This document shows, in pieces, positions 1-7,861 of a stretch of 64,000 nucleotides of DNA. This DNA is from Streptomyces sp. TP-A0356. Its GTDB lineage: Bacteria > Actinomycetota > Actinomycetes > Streptomycetales > Streptomycetaceae. Position 1 is the first letter of the stretch. Every line of letters starts with the position of its first letter. A program made the translations under genes and the position numbers. The notes beneath the pieces were generated by a model. That model ran no database searches. It was not told where the DNA came from and worked only from the letters and a program-made list of their open reading frames with translations. The stretch lies in NCBI RefSeq assembly GCF_001417775.1, contig NZ_BBZJ01000016.1, positions 372,001 through 436,000 on the forward strand. The letters run 5' to 3'.

Positions 1-139
1 TGTGGTCGGCGGTGCACCAGGCGGGGCAGGTGGCGGTGATGGAGCCGCCCGTCTTCAGCGGATACGTGATCGTGCGCGGCTCGACAGCCGACGCCTGCTC
101 GGAGGACTGCGCGGACGCGGTGTTGATGGTCTTGGTCAT
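1..139 (-). CDS. DUF6907-type protein, 3' end outside window
   Basis: The reading frame starts at an ATG (137-139) and runs off the left edge, giving about 46 residues. They begin MTKTINTASAQSSEQ and continue into a basic, beta-rich segment ending PAWCTADH. That W-C-x-x-x-H ending resembles DUF6907 proteins, which are common small proteins of actinobacterial integrative elements and prophages. No function is established for the family. The gene lies 14 bases after the stop of the next gene on the same strand, so the two probably form one transcript. The family assignment is from memory of the motif and only the N-terminus is visible. Confidence 0.6.
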   Translation of the reverse strand, partial: MTKTINTASAQSSEQASAVEPRTITYPLKTGGSITATCPAWCTADH

Positions 140-153
140 GGCGTGCACTCCGA

Positions 154-546
154 TCAGGCGGCGGTGGCGAAGGCGGCGATGCGGGCGACAGCGGCGACGA
201 ACTCCGGCTTGCGGGGCTTGTACGCGGCGACCAACTGGGCGACCTGGCGGAGCGTGTAGCGGTACACCGTGTGGGTCTGGCGGGCGCGGCCACCGCAGGC
301 GGTGCGGCGGGTACGCACGGTCAGAGCCGGGGGGACGCCGAGGCGCTTCGCGACGGACCGCAGTCCGTTGGCGCAACCCGTGGCGGTGTCGCGGTCGACG
401 CCGGCCGCGATGGCCACCGTGGAGATGGAGCGCGGCCGGCGGCGGCACGAGGATACGAGGCGCGTCTTGGCGGCACGGCGGCGGAGGGTGGCGCAAAAGG
501 CACGGCGCGTCGCGCGGTGCTCGCGGCGGATGGCACGATGAGCCAC
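154..546 (-). CDS. Small basic protein, possibly DNA-binding
   Basis: A GTG start at 544-546 gives 130 residues. The N-terminal third is very Arg-rich (repeated R-R clusters). It is followed by STVAIAAGVDRDTATGCANG, which reads like a helix-turn-helix, and then a C-terminal segment with VYRYTLRQVAQLVAAYKP. I do not recognise a named family. Its position directly upstream of the DUF6907 gene, with only 14 bases between them, suggests both belong to the same integrated element. The start is uncertain because the frame stays open far upstream, opposite purB. A true coding frame is supported by GC-rich third positions up to about 546. Confidence 0.5.
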   Translation of the reverse strand: MAHRAIRREHRATRRAFCATLRRRAAKTRLVSSCRRRPRSISTVAIAAGVDRDTATGCANGLRSVAKRLGVPPALTVRTRRTACGGRARQTHTVYRYTLRQVAQLVAAYKPRKPEFVAAVARIAAFATAA

Positions 547-807
547 AGCGGTGGCCGGCGGCCCGAGGTGGTCCGCGACCTCATCCGCTGGTACCTCCGC
601 TGACCTGGCGCCCGGCCCCCCGACCGACCCCCGGCCGCCGACTGGCCGACCCTCCGTGCAGGGGCCGCCCTCGAGTGGTTCGCTTCGCTTGGGCACGACG
701 TCGACCCGGACGCCCGGGAGGTCGACGCGGATGGCCAGCCGAGGTGGCAGTGCCGCGCCTGCGGCAGCCAGCTGACGGTCACGAGTAAGGGCAAGATGCA
801 GGCGTGA
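538..807 (+). pseudogene. Broken zinc-ribbon-like small gene (in-frame TGA)
   Basis: One frame reads MSHSGGRRPEVVRDLIRWYLR, meets TGA at 601-603, and continues with equally coding-like codons to a stop at 805-807. The second part contains ALEWFASLGHDVDPDAREVD and a CRACGSQL zinc-knuckle-like motif. Third positions are almost all G or C on both sides of the TGA, and the second part has no ATG, GTG or TTG of its own that would include most of it. The simplest reading is one gene of about 89 codons interrupted by a nonsense mutation. The alternative is a 21-residue peptide followed by non-coding DNA. Confidence 0.4.
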
Positions 808-883
808 GAGACAAGGGATGGCAGCGCCCTGACGTGGGCTCTCTGGACTGTATGGACTGGCCGGAGGGCTCACAGACGCCAGG

Positions 884-889
884 TAAACT
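884..889 (+). promoter_or_regulatory. Candidate -10 box of purB (leaderless)
   Basis: TAAACT ends eight bases before the purB GTG (898-900), and no Shine-Dalgarno sequence lies between them. Transcription would start at or next to the start codon, giving a leaderless mRNA as is common in Streptomyces. No convincing -35 hexamer is seen at the usual spacing. Confidence 0.4.
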
Positions 890-897
890 CCGTACAC

Positions 898-2340
898 GTG
901 ACTGCTGCGCCCGCAAAGCCCCGTATCCCGAACGTCCTGGCCGGACGCTACGCCTCCGCCGAGCTCGCCACGCTCTGGTCCCCCGAGCAGAAGGTGAGGC
1001 TGGAGCGGCAGCTCTGGCTCGCCGTGCTGCGGGCCCAGAAGGACCTGGGGATCGAGGTCCCGGACGAGGCGATCGCCGACTACGAGCGCGTCCTCGACCA
1101 GGTCGACCTCGCGTCGATCGCCGAGCGCGAGAAGGTCACACGGCACGACGTGAAGGCGCGGATCGAGGAGTTCAACGATCTCGCCGGGCATGAGCACGTG
1201 CACAAGGGCATGACCTCCCGCGACCTGACCGAGAATGTGGAGCAGCTGCAGATCCGGCTCTCCCTCGAACTCATGCGCGACCGTACGGTGGCCGTGCTGG
1301 CGCGCCTGGGCAAGCTCGCCGCCGAGTACGGCGAACTGGTCATGGCCGGCCGCTCCCACAACGTCGCCGCGCAGGCCACCACCCTCGGCAAGCGTTTCGC
1401 CACCGCCGCCGACGAGCTGCTGGTCGCGTACGCCCGCCTCGAGGAGCTGCTCGGCCGCTACCCGCTGCGCGGTATCAAGGGTCCCGTCGGCACGGCACAG
1501 GACATGCTCGACCTGCTCGGCGGCGACACGGCCAAGCTCGCCGAGCTGGAGCGCCGGATCGCCGGGCACCTCGGCTTCGGTCAGGCGTTCACCTCCGTCG
1601 GCCAGGTCTACCCACGTTCGCTCGACTACGAGGTCGTCACCGCGCTGGTGCAGCTGGCCGCCGCGCCGTCGTCGCTGGCGAAGACGATCCGGTTGATGGC
1701 CGGGCACGAGCTGGTGACCGAGGGCTTCAAGCCGGGCCAGGTCGGCTCGTCCGCGATGCCGCACAAGATGAACACCCGCTCCTGCGAGCGGGTCAACGGC
1801 CTGATGGTCATCCTGCGCGGCTACGCCTCGATGACCGGCGAGCTGGCGGGCGACCAGTGGAACGAGGGCGATGTGTCCTGCTCGGTGGTGCGCCGGGTCG
1901 CGCTGCCGGACGCGTTCTTCGCACTGGACGGTCTGCTGGAGACGTTCCTGACGGTGCTCGACGAGTTCGGCGCCTTCCCGGCGGTCGTCGCTCGTGAGCT
2001 GGACCGCTATCTGCCGTTCCTCGCCACCACCAAGGTGCTCATGGCATCGGTGCGCGCGGGCGTCGGCCGGGAGGTCGCACACGAGGCGATCAAGGAGAAC
2101 GCCGTCGCCTGCGCCCTCGCGATGCGCGAGCAGGGCGCCGAGCGCAACGAGCTGCTCGACAAGCTGGCCGCCGACGAACGCATCCCGCTGGACCGCGCCG
2201 AGCTGGACGCGCTCATGGCGGACAAGCTGTCCTTCACGGGCGCCGCGGCCGACCAGGTCGGCACCGTCGCCGGCCGCATCGAGGAGATCGTGAAGCAGCA
2301 CCCGGAGGCCGCCGGCTACACCCCGGGGGCGATCCTCTGA
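898..2340 (+). CDS. purB: Adenylosuccinate lyase
   Basis: This enzyme removes fumarate from SAICAR and from adenylosuccinate, two steps of purine and AMP synthesis in the cytosol. The 480-residue length and the fumarase/aspartase-superfamily signature GSSAMPHKMN (about residues 282-291) identify it. GHEHVHKGMTSRDLTEN and the internal catalytic His segment around SHNVAAQATTLGKR are also as expected. The GTG at 898 is the only sensible start, and the sequence immediately upstream lacks a ribosome-binding site (see the -10 box). The downstream glycosylase gene begins at or just after the purB stop, so the two are probably co-transcribed. Nothing suggests truncation. Confidence 0.97.
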   Translation: MTAAPAKPRIPNVLAGRYASAELATLWSPEQKVRLERQLWLAVLRAQKDLGIEVPDEAIADYERVLDQVDLASIAEREKVTRHDVKARIEEFNDLAGHEHVHKGMTSRDLTENVEQLQIRLSLELMRDRTVAVLARLGKLAAEYGELVMAGRSHNVAAQATTLGKRFATAADELLVAYARLEELLGRYPLRGIKGPVGTAQDMLDLLGGDTAKLAELERRIAGHLGFGQAFTSVGQVYPRSLDYEVVTALVQLAAAPSSLAKTIRLMAGHELVTEGFKPGQVGSSAMPHKMNTRSCERVNGLMVILRGYASMTGELAGDQWNEGDVSCSVVRRVALPDAFFALDGLLETFLTVLDEFGAFPAVVARELDRYLPFLATTKVLMASVRAGVGREVAHEAIKENAVACALAMREQGAERNELLDKLAADERIPLDRAELDALMADKLSFTGAAADQVGTVAGRIEEIVKQHPEAAGYTPGAIL

Positions 2341-2384
2341 CCCGGTTCACCCCGGCGGACCTGGAGGCCGCCCGCGACCGTCTG

Positions 2385-2909
2385 GTGCCGGACGTGGTCG
2401 CGGACGGCCTCAAGGTGCTCTTCTGCGGCATCAATCCGGGGCTGATGACGGCGGCCACGGGCCATCACTTCGCCCGCCCCGGCAATCGCTTCTGGCCGGT
2501 GCTGCATCTGTCCGGCTTCACACCCCGGCTGCTCAAGCCGTCGGAGCAGGGTGAGCTGCTCTCGTACGGGCTCGGGATCACGAACGTGGTGGCGCGGGCG
2601 ACCGCGCGGGCCGACGAGCTCACCGCCGAGGAGTACCGGGAGGGCGGGCGGATCCTCGGCGCCAAGGTGAGACGGCTGCGGCCCACTTGGCTCGCGGTGG
2701 TCGGTGTGACCGCGTACCGGGCGGCCTTCGACGACCGCAGGGCCTCCGTCGGTCCCCAGCAGCGGACGATCGGCTCCACCGGGGTGTGGGTGCTGCCCAA
2801 TCCGAGCGGACTGAACGCGCATTGGACGGCGGCGACGATGGCGGAGGAGTTCGGCCGGTTGCGGAAGGCCACCGAGGCCCAGCCGCTCAGGGCGGATCCC
2901 TGTCCGTGA
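2385..2909 (+). CDS. mug: G/U mismatch-specific uracil-DNA glycosylase (Mug family)
   Basis: Mug/TDG enzymes excise uracil or thymine opposite guanine. The 174 residues carry the diagnostic GINPGL motif near the N-terminus (15-20), ARPGNRFW, and LPNPSGLNAHW near residue 138, all hallmarks of the family. From GTG 2385 the N-terminus lines up with E. coli Mug. However, the frame is open and coding-like for 16 more codons back to a CTG at 2337 that overlaps the purB stop (CTGA). A translationally coupled CTG start is therefore possible. Its 3' end overlaps the convergent gene by 23 bases. Confidence 0.9.
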   Translation: MPDVVADGLKVLFCGINPGLMTAATGHHFARPGNRFWPVLHLSGFTPRLLKPSEQGELLSYGLGITNVVARATARADELTAEEYREGGRILGAKVRRLRPTWLAVVGVTAYRAAFDDRRASVGPQQRTIGSTGVWVLPNPSGLNAHWTAATMAEEFGRLRKATEAQPLRADPCP

Positions 2910-3330
2910 CGGCAGCGAGAAGCCGTATCTCGTCCGTCGCGTCGCGCTCGGCCACGCCGAGCGCCACCCATCGGTTGGTGCCGTTCGCCTGCCACAGATA
3001 CACCTCGTCCACGAGGTCGCTGAGCGTCGCCCAGGGTTCCGGTATCTCCTCGCCGCGTGCGATGCGTACGCCGACGGTCAGCAGCCCCCGGCGCTGTCCC
3101 TGTCCCCACCGGCCGTCCAGCCGCAGGGCGAGCGCCTCCTTCCAGGCGTCGAAGTCCTCCGCCGTGCGCTCCCGTTCCGCACCGTCGCCGGTGGCGAGGC
3201 CCACGCTCACCTCTAACTCGGCGACGTGGAAGCCGGGTCCACCGAAGCCCACGTCCGACCCGCCGTGCCTGGTGGGGAACTCACGCGTGCACAGCAGGTC
3301 GATCGTGGCCAGGAGCTGGTCGATGGTCAT
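2887..3330 (-). CDS. Hypothetical protein, 147 aa
   Basis: A complete frame from ATG 3328-3330 encodes an acidic soluble protein with no signal peptide, membrane segment or motif I can name. It contains RLDGRWGQGQRRGLLTVGVR and PWATLSDLVDEVYLWQANGTNRWVALGVA, which read like an alternating-strand domain. Strong GC third-position bias supports coding. It converges on mug with a 23-base overlap and is probably expressed alone. No ribosome-binding site is obvious upstream of the ATG. I cannot assign a function. Confidence 0.75.
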   Translation of the reverse strand: MTIDQLLATIDLLCTREFPTRHGGSDVGFGGPGFHVAELEVSVGLATGDGAERERTAEDFDAWKEALALRLDGRWGQGQRRGLLTVGVRIARGEEIPEPWATLSDLVDEVYLWQANGTNRWVALGVAERDATDEIRLLAAVTDRDPP

Positions 3331-3584
3331 GGAGCCAGTAGACCAGCCGGCACTGACAACTGGCGGGGCGTCAAACGGGTCCCAGCAGTCCGCCGGGCGT
3401 CTTGTGCGGGACCGCCGGCACTGCCTTTGCCGGGCAGAAGCGCCCTGATCGCACGGGGCCGATCCGCGGCGGGCGGTCCCCGGCTGCCCGGTGCCGGTCC
3501 GCTCGGGTGACGCCCGGCCCTCGCGGGTGTGCGCGGCGACGAGTACGATCCGGCCAACACGCGCACGAGCTGGGAGGACGGACG

Positions 3585-4742
3585 TTGGGGCGGCTGACCG
3601 GCGGGGACCCCTCTCTGCTTCGAAGGATCAACTCCGCGGTGGTGCTGCACGCTCTGCGCGCCACGGACTGCGCGACGCTCACCGAGATCACCCGCGTGAC
3701 GGGACTGTCCCGGCCGACCGTCGAGGGCGTCGTCGAGGGCCTGATCGAGGCGGGGCTCGTGGTGGAGAAGGCAGCCGAGGAGGGCGCCGCCCGGCGTCAG
3801 GGCCGCCCCGCACGGAGGTTTCGCTTCCGGGCGGAGGCGGGCCATCTGCTGGGCCTGGACGTGGGCGCCCACCGGGTGACCGCGCTCCTCGCCGATCTCG
3901 ACGGCCGCGAGCTGGGCACCCTGTCCAAGGACGTCTCCGAGACGGCGTCGGCCGACGACCGCCTCGAGCGGCTGCGGAGCACGGTGGCCGAACTCCTGCG
4001 CCGGTCGGGTGTGGCACGCGGCTCGCTGCGCGCGGTCGGCGTGGCCAGCCCCGGGATCGTGGAGGTGGACGGCACCGTGCGCCTGGGCACGGCCCTGCCC
4101 GGGTGGACCGGTCTGAATCTGGGCGAACGGCTCGGCCGGTCCTTCAAGTGCCCGGTGCTGGTCGAGAACGACGCCAACGCGGCGGCCGTCGCCGAGCACT
4201 GGAAGGGCGCCGCCACCGACTCCGACGACGTCGTGTTCGTGCTGGCAGGGCTGAGTCCCGGTGCCGGCTCGCTGATCGGCGGACGGCTGCACCGCGGCTA
4301 CGGCGGCGCGGCCGGGGAGATCGGGGCGCTGCACCTGCTGGGCCGCGAGGCGACTCCCGAGACGCTGCTGTCGACCACGGACGAGCCACTGCAGCCGCTG
4401 GACGAACAACAGGTCGCCGACGTGTTCGCGCTCGCCCGCCGGGGCGACCAGCGGGCCCGCGCCGCCGTGGACCGCTTCATCCAGCGGCTCGTGCACGACG
4501 TGGCGGCCCTCGTCCTGGCCCTCGACCCCGAACTCGTCGTCATCGGCGGCTGGGCGACGGGCCTGGACGGCGTGCTGGATCCGCTGCGCCACAAGCTCGC
4601 CCGCTACTGTCTGCGCCCTCCGAAGGTGACCCTGTCACGGCTGGGCGAGGCCGCCGTGGCCACGGGGGCGCTGCGGCTGGCACTGGACCACGTGGAGGAG
4701 CAGCTGTTCGCGGTGGAGGGCACGGTGACGGCGCGGCGCTGA
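3585..4742 (+). CDS. ROK-family transcriptional regulator
   Basis: The 385-residue protein has an N-terminal winged helix (about residues 10-60, including TEITRVTGLSRPTVEGVVEGL) and a C-terminal ROK sugar-kinase-like domain (LLGLDVGAHRVTA, ENDANAAAVAEHW near 193). The CxCGxxGCxE zinc motif of ROK kinases and many ROK repressors is absent after GAAGEIGALHLLG, so this is more likely a divergent sensor than an active kinase. TTG 3585 is chosen because GGGAGGAC lies about six bases upstream; the frame is open further upstream without such support. Its ligand is probably a sugar or amino sugar, by family only. It faces the GntR gene across a shared terminator. Confidence 0.88.
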   Translation: MGRLTGGDPSLLRRINSAVVLHALRATDCATLTEITRVTGLSRPTVEGVVEGLIEAGLVVEKAAEEGAARRQGRPARRFRFRAEAGHLLGLDVGAHRVTALLADLDGRELGTLSKDVSETASADDRLERLRSTVAELLRRSGVARGSLRAVGVASPGIVEVDGTVRLGTALPGWTGLNLGERLGRSFKCPVLVENDANAAAVAEHWKGAATDSDDVVFVLAGLSPGAGSLIGGRLHRGYGGAAGEIGALHLLGREATPETLLSTTDEPLQPLDEQQVADVFALARRGDQRARAAVDRFIQRLVHDVAALVLALDPELVVIGGWATGLDGVLDPLRHKLARYCLRPPKVTLSRLGEAAVATGALRLALDHVEEQLFAVEGTVTARR

Positions 4743-4770
4743 ACGCGGTCGCGCCGCGCGCGTGCAAAGG

Positions 4771-4800
4771 CGTCGCGCCCCGGATTCCAGGGGCGCGACG
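4771..4800. terminator. Bidirectional terminator between ROK and GntR genes
   Basis: A perfect 11-bp stem (CGTCGCGCCCC with its complement) closes an 8-base loop between two convergent stop codons. There is no U-tract, as is usual for Streptomyces terminators. Confidence 0.75.
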
Positions 4801-4854
4801 AGTGCGGCGGTGGGCGGTGAGACCGTTGCGCGGCCGTGGCGTTCGGCGCCGTGG

Positions 4855-5616
4855 TCAGGAGGCGCGGCGCTCCGGGTCGTGGTGGATCTCGACGCCGCCG
4901 GTGGCACCGAAGGTCAGGCGGCAGGTGTCGGCGCGGTAGGTCGCGACGGAGATGGCCGCGGTACGCCCCTCGGCGTAGAAGCGGGTGGTGACGACGAGGA
5001 CGGGCGCGCCGGGCAGCCGGTCCAGTTCCTTGGCGTCCTCGGCGCTCACCGAGCCCAGCTCGACGGCCTGGTCCTGGCCCTCCAGGTCCCGTCGCTGCAG
5101 CTCTCGCAGCACCGCACGCGCACGTGCCGCGCCCGAGGGCGCGTCGATCGCGGAGAGGTCGGGCACCGAGGAGCCGGGGATGTAGAGGAGCTCGGCGGCG
5201 ACGGGCTGGCCGTGGGTCACGCGGGAGCGGCGCACGGTGTGCACCTCTTCGTCCCGGTCGGCGTCCAGGAGGTCGGCCACCGCGGCGGGAGGCACCGCGA
5301 CCGTGCAGTCCATGGGCTGCCAGGCGTCGCCCGGAGCGCCCGGCCAGGTGTGCTGCTCGGAGCCGACCGCCACGCCCATGCGCGGCGGGGCGACGGTGGT
5401 GCCGACCCCGCGGCGGCGCTGCAGTCGGCCTTCCAGTTCGAGCTGTTCGAGCGCCTGACGGAGCGTGGCACGGGCGACGCCGAAGCGGGCCGCCAGGTCC
5501 CGCTCGTTGGGCAGGATCTCGCCCACGGAGAACTCGGAGTCGAGTGCTTCGGTGAGCACGGTCTTGAGGTGCCAGTACTTAGGCTCCGGCACCGATTCCA
5601 GCTGCGTGGTCCCCAC
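4855..5616 (-). CDS. GntR-family regulator, HutC/UTRA subfamily
   Basis: The protein has 253 residues from a GTG preceded by GGAGGA at good spacing. Its N-terminal winged helix (about 15-75) contains NERDLAARFGVARATLRQAL and RRGVGTTVAPP, the HutC-subfamily layout seen in DasR-like regulators. The remainder is a UTRA ligand-binding domain (MDCTVAVPPAAVADLL ... VLVVTTRFYAEGRTAAISV). A palindrome resembling a DasR dre site lies about 100 bases upstream of the start, so the gene may control itself or be controlled by a paralogue. The effector is unknown; phosphorylated amino sugars are the usual ligands of close relatives. Confidence 0.9.
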   Translation of the reverse strand: MGTTQLESVPEPKYWHLKTVLTEALDSEFSVGEILPNERDLAARFGVARATLRQALEQLELEGRLQRRRGVGTTVAPPRMGVAVGSEQHTWPGAPGDAWQPMDCTVAVPPAAVADLLDADRDEEVHTVRRSRVTHGQPVAAELLYIPGSSVPDLSAIDAPSGAARARAVLRELQRRDLEGQDQAVELGSVSAEDAKELDRLPGAPVLVVTTRFYAEGRTAAISVATYRADTCRLTFGATGGVEIHHDPERRAS

Positions 5617-5713
5617 CCTGTCCTCCGCAATCGCCGTGGCCCGGCGGCTTTTTAGCGCCCTTGTTTATTAAAGGTTGTTGCACTTCTCTGCGACCATAGG
5701 GCGGCCCCCATTC

Positions 5714-5727
5714 TTGGTCAAGACCAA
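5714..5727. promoter_or_regulatory. dre-like operator upstream of the GntR gene
   Basis: TTGGTCAAGACCAA is an inverted repeat with 6-base arms and a 2-base centre. It contains the TGGTCnnGACCA core of the DasR (dre) and related HutC-type operators. It lies 98 bases upstream of the GntR start in an AT-richer stretch, in the expected promoter region. Whether this regulator or DasR binds it cannot be told from sequence. Confidence 0.6.
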
Positions 5728-5812
5728 TCCTCGTTTGCTTACGGACCGCACAGGCGCGGTGCCGCAGAGCGTTCACACGGTGTTCGCGGTGAGCGACACG
5801 GATGACATGACG

Positions 5813-5854
5813 GCGCAGCCTCCGTTCACGCACGCGCGTGAACGGAGGCTGCGC
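5813..5854 (-). terminator. Terminator after the ECF41 sigma gene
   Basis: A perfect 18-bp stem (GCGCAGCCTCCGTTCACG and its complement) closes a 6-base loop, starting 8 bases past the sigma-factor stop codon. It isolates that gene from the GntR promoter region downstream. Confidence 0.85.
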
Positions 5855-5862
5855 GGCGGCCC

Positions 5863-6747
5863 CTAGTGGACCGGCAGGGACGCCAGCTTGTCCGGGTTGC
5901 GCACGACGTAGACATGCTGGACGCGCCCGTCCGCGACCTCCAGCTGGAGGACCGTGTCGGGCTTGCCGGCGGACAGGATCAGCAGGGCCGGGCCGGCGTT
6001 GAGCTCCAGGAAGCGGAACGACGCGTCCGGGATGCCCTTGCCCGCCACACCCACCATGAAGCGGCCGACCTTGTCGGCGGTCTCCAGGACCCGCAGCGGT
6101 GCCTTGGCGCGGCCGCCGCTGTCGCCGACCAGCCGGACGTCCGGCGCGAGCAGTGCCATCAGGCCTTCGAGGTCGCCCTCGACCGACGCGGCCAGGAACC
6201 GTTCGGTCAGTTCACGGCGCTGGGCCGGGTCGGCCTCGTAGCGCGGCCGTCGTTCCTCGACGTGCCTGCGGGCCCGTCCGGCGAGTTGGCGCACTGCGGC
6301 CTCGCTGCGGTCCAGGGTGGCGGCGATCTCGCCGAAGGGGTACCCGAAGGCCTCTCTGAGCACGAACACCGCGCGCTCCAGGGGCGACAGGGACTCAAGG
6401 ACGACGAGGACGGCGAGCGAGACGGACTCGGCGAGCACGGCCCGCTCCGCCGTGTCCGGCACGGTGTCGCCGAAGTCGGTGACATACGGCTCGGGCAGCC
6501 ACGGGCCGACGTACGCCTCCTTGCGCGTCTGCGTCTGGCGCAGCCGGTCGATGGCCAGCCGGGTGGTGATGCGCACCAGATAGGCGCGGGGTTCGCGCAC
6601 GGCGTCGCGATCGGCGCCGGACCAGCGCAGCCACGCCTCCTGGACGACGTCCTCGGCGTCGGCGACTCGGCCGAGCATGCGGTAGGCGACGCCCATCAGA
6701 ACGGGACGATGCTCCTCGAAGACCTCGGTAGCGGTGTCGGTGGTCAC
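5863..6747 (-). CDS. ECF41-family RNA polymerase sigma factor
   Basis: The 294-residue protein starts at GTG 6747. The sigma-2 region (about 12-72, YRMLGRVADAEDVVQEAWLRW) and sigma-4 region (about 105-160, SPLERAVFVLREAFGYPFGEIA) are followed by a SnoaL-like C-terminal extension. The ECF41 hallmarks are present: WLPEP in the linker (83-87), a DSGGR variant of the DGGGR motif, and NPDKL near the C-terminus (284-288). In this family the extension replaces an anti-sigma factor and tunes activity. The usual ECF41 partner is a neighbouring oxidoreductase or carboxymuconolactone-decarboxylase gene; here the divergent neighbour is an alpha/beta hydrolase, the likely target. Confidence 0.93.
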   Translation of the reverse strand: MTTDTATEVFEEHRPVLMGVAYRMLGRVADAEDVVQEAWLRWSGADRDAVREPRAYLVRITTRLAIDRLRQTQTRKEAYVGPWLPEPYVTDFGDTVPDTAERAVLAESVSLAVLVVLESLSPLERAVFVLREAFGYPFGEIAATLDRSEAAVRQLAGRARRHVEERRPRYEADPAQRRELTERFLAASVEGDLEGLMALLAPDVRLVGDSGGRAKAPLRVLETADKVGRFMVGVAGKGIPDASFRFLELNAGPALLILSAGKPDTVLQLEVADGRVQHVYVVRNPDKLASLPVH

Positions 6748-6969
6748 GGTTCCATCCCATCCGACACGCCCGGCCGTGTCCAGGCGGAACCGCTGTCGGA
6801 CGCAGCACAGTGGCCACGACCGCCGACGGCTCAACCCGGAGGTGGCAAGGGCCCGTTGAGGTACGGCGGGGCGTGGCTCACGACGACCGGGGGCTACCCG
6901 CGGGTAGCAGTTGCTGACAAGCTGTCTACATCGATGTCCGTCAGCGTGTCCCAGACGAGGAGCAGCACC

Positions 6970-7800
6970 ATGGCCGCCACGGTCTCCTTCAGCGTCCCCT
7001 CTCCGCACGGCCCGCGGACCGTGACCGTCTCCTACGCGCGCGTGGGCACCGGCGAACCGCTCCTGCTGCTGCACGGCATCGGCCATCACCGGCAGGCCTG
7101 GGACCCGGTGGTGGACATCCTGGCAACCGAGCGCGACGTGATTGCGGTCGACCTCCCCGGCTTCGGCGCGTCCCCCGCCCTGCCGGACGGACTCGACTAC
7201 GACCTGTCGTCCGTGGTGCCCGCGCTCGGCTCCCTGTGCGAGGCACTGGGGATCGACCGTCCGCACGTGGCGGGCAACTCCCTGGGCGGTCTGCTGGCCC
7301 TGGAGCTGGGCCGCGAGAAGCTCGTACGGTCCGTCACCGCGCTGTCGCCCGCCGGGTTCTGGTCCCCCGTCGAGCGGCGGTACGCGTTCACGGTCCTCGC
7401 CGCGATGCGGCAGGCCGCGCGGACCATGCCGCTGCCGGTGGTGGAGCGGCTCTCGCGCACCGCGGCCGGGCGTACGGTGCTGACGAGCAGCATCTACGCC
7501 CGTCCCGGCCGCCGTTCACCCGAGGCCGTCGTCGCCGAGACGCTCGCGCTGGCCCGTGCCGAGGGGTTCGCCGAGACCCTCCGGGCGGGTACGTCGGTCC
7601 AGTTCACGGAGGATGTGCCCGGGCTGCCGGTCACCGTGGCGTGGGGCACCCGGGACCGGCTCCTGGTCAGCCGTCAGGGTGTCCGCGCCAAGCAGATCAT
7701 TCCCCGGGCCCGGCTGGTCCGGCTGCCCGGCTGCGGACACGTCCCGATGAACGACGATCCGGCGCTGGTCGCGCGGGTCATCCTGGACGGCAGCCGCTGA
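6970..7800 (+). CDS. Alpha/beta-fold hydrolase
   Basis: The 276 residues start at ATG 6970, preceded by GAGGAG at about eight bases. The fold's landmarks are an oxyanion-side LLLLHGIGHH (31-40), the nucleophile elbow GNSLGG (Ser near 103) and a catalytic His in GCGHVPMNDDP near 255. It resembles the soluble esterase, lipase or C-C hydrolase group; the substrate is not predictable. It is divergent from the ECF41 sigma gene across about 220 bases, so ECF41-dependent transcription is plausible. I could not find a convincing ECF41 promoter by eye. Confidence 0.88.
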   Translation: MAATVSFSVPSPHGPRTVTVSYARVGTGEPLLLLHGIGHHRQAWDPVVDILATERDVIAVDLPGFGASPALPDGLDYDLSSVVPALGSLCEALGIDRPHVAGNSLGGLLALELGREKLVRSVTALSPAGFWSPVERRYAFTVLAAMRQAARTMPLPVVERLSRTAAGRTVLTSSIYARPGRRSPEAVVAETLALARAEGFAETLRAGTSVQFTEDVPGLPVTVAWGTRDRLLVSRQGVRAKQIIPRARLVRLPGCGHVPMNDDPALVARVILDGSR

Positions 7801-7861
7801 GCGTCCCGAGCGCGCCCCGCGCGACCTCCCGTCCGTGGGGTGACGGAGCCGCAACGCACCC

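Noticed and set aside
546..2301. A very long minus-strand frame opposite purB
   Set aside because: It is the antisense of purB in a high-GC genome; its composition is His/Gln/Leu-rich with no domain, and only its last 130 codons (154-546) have support.
3691..4592. A long minus-strand frame opposite the ROK gene
   Set aside because: It is antisense to clear ROK motifs and has no homology I recognise.
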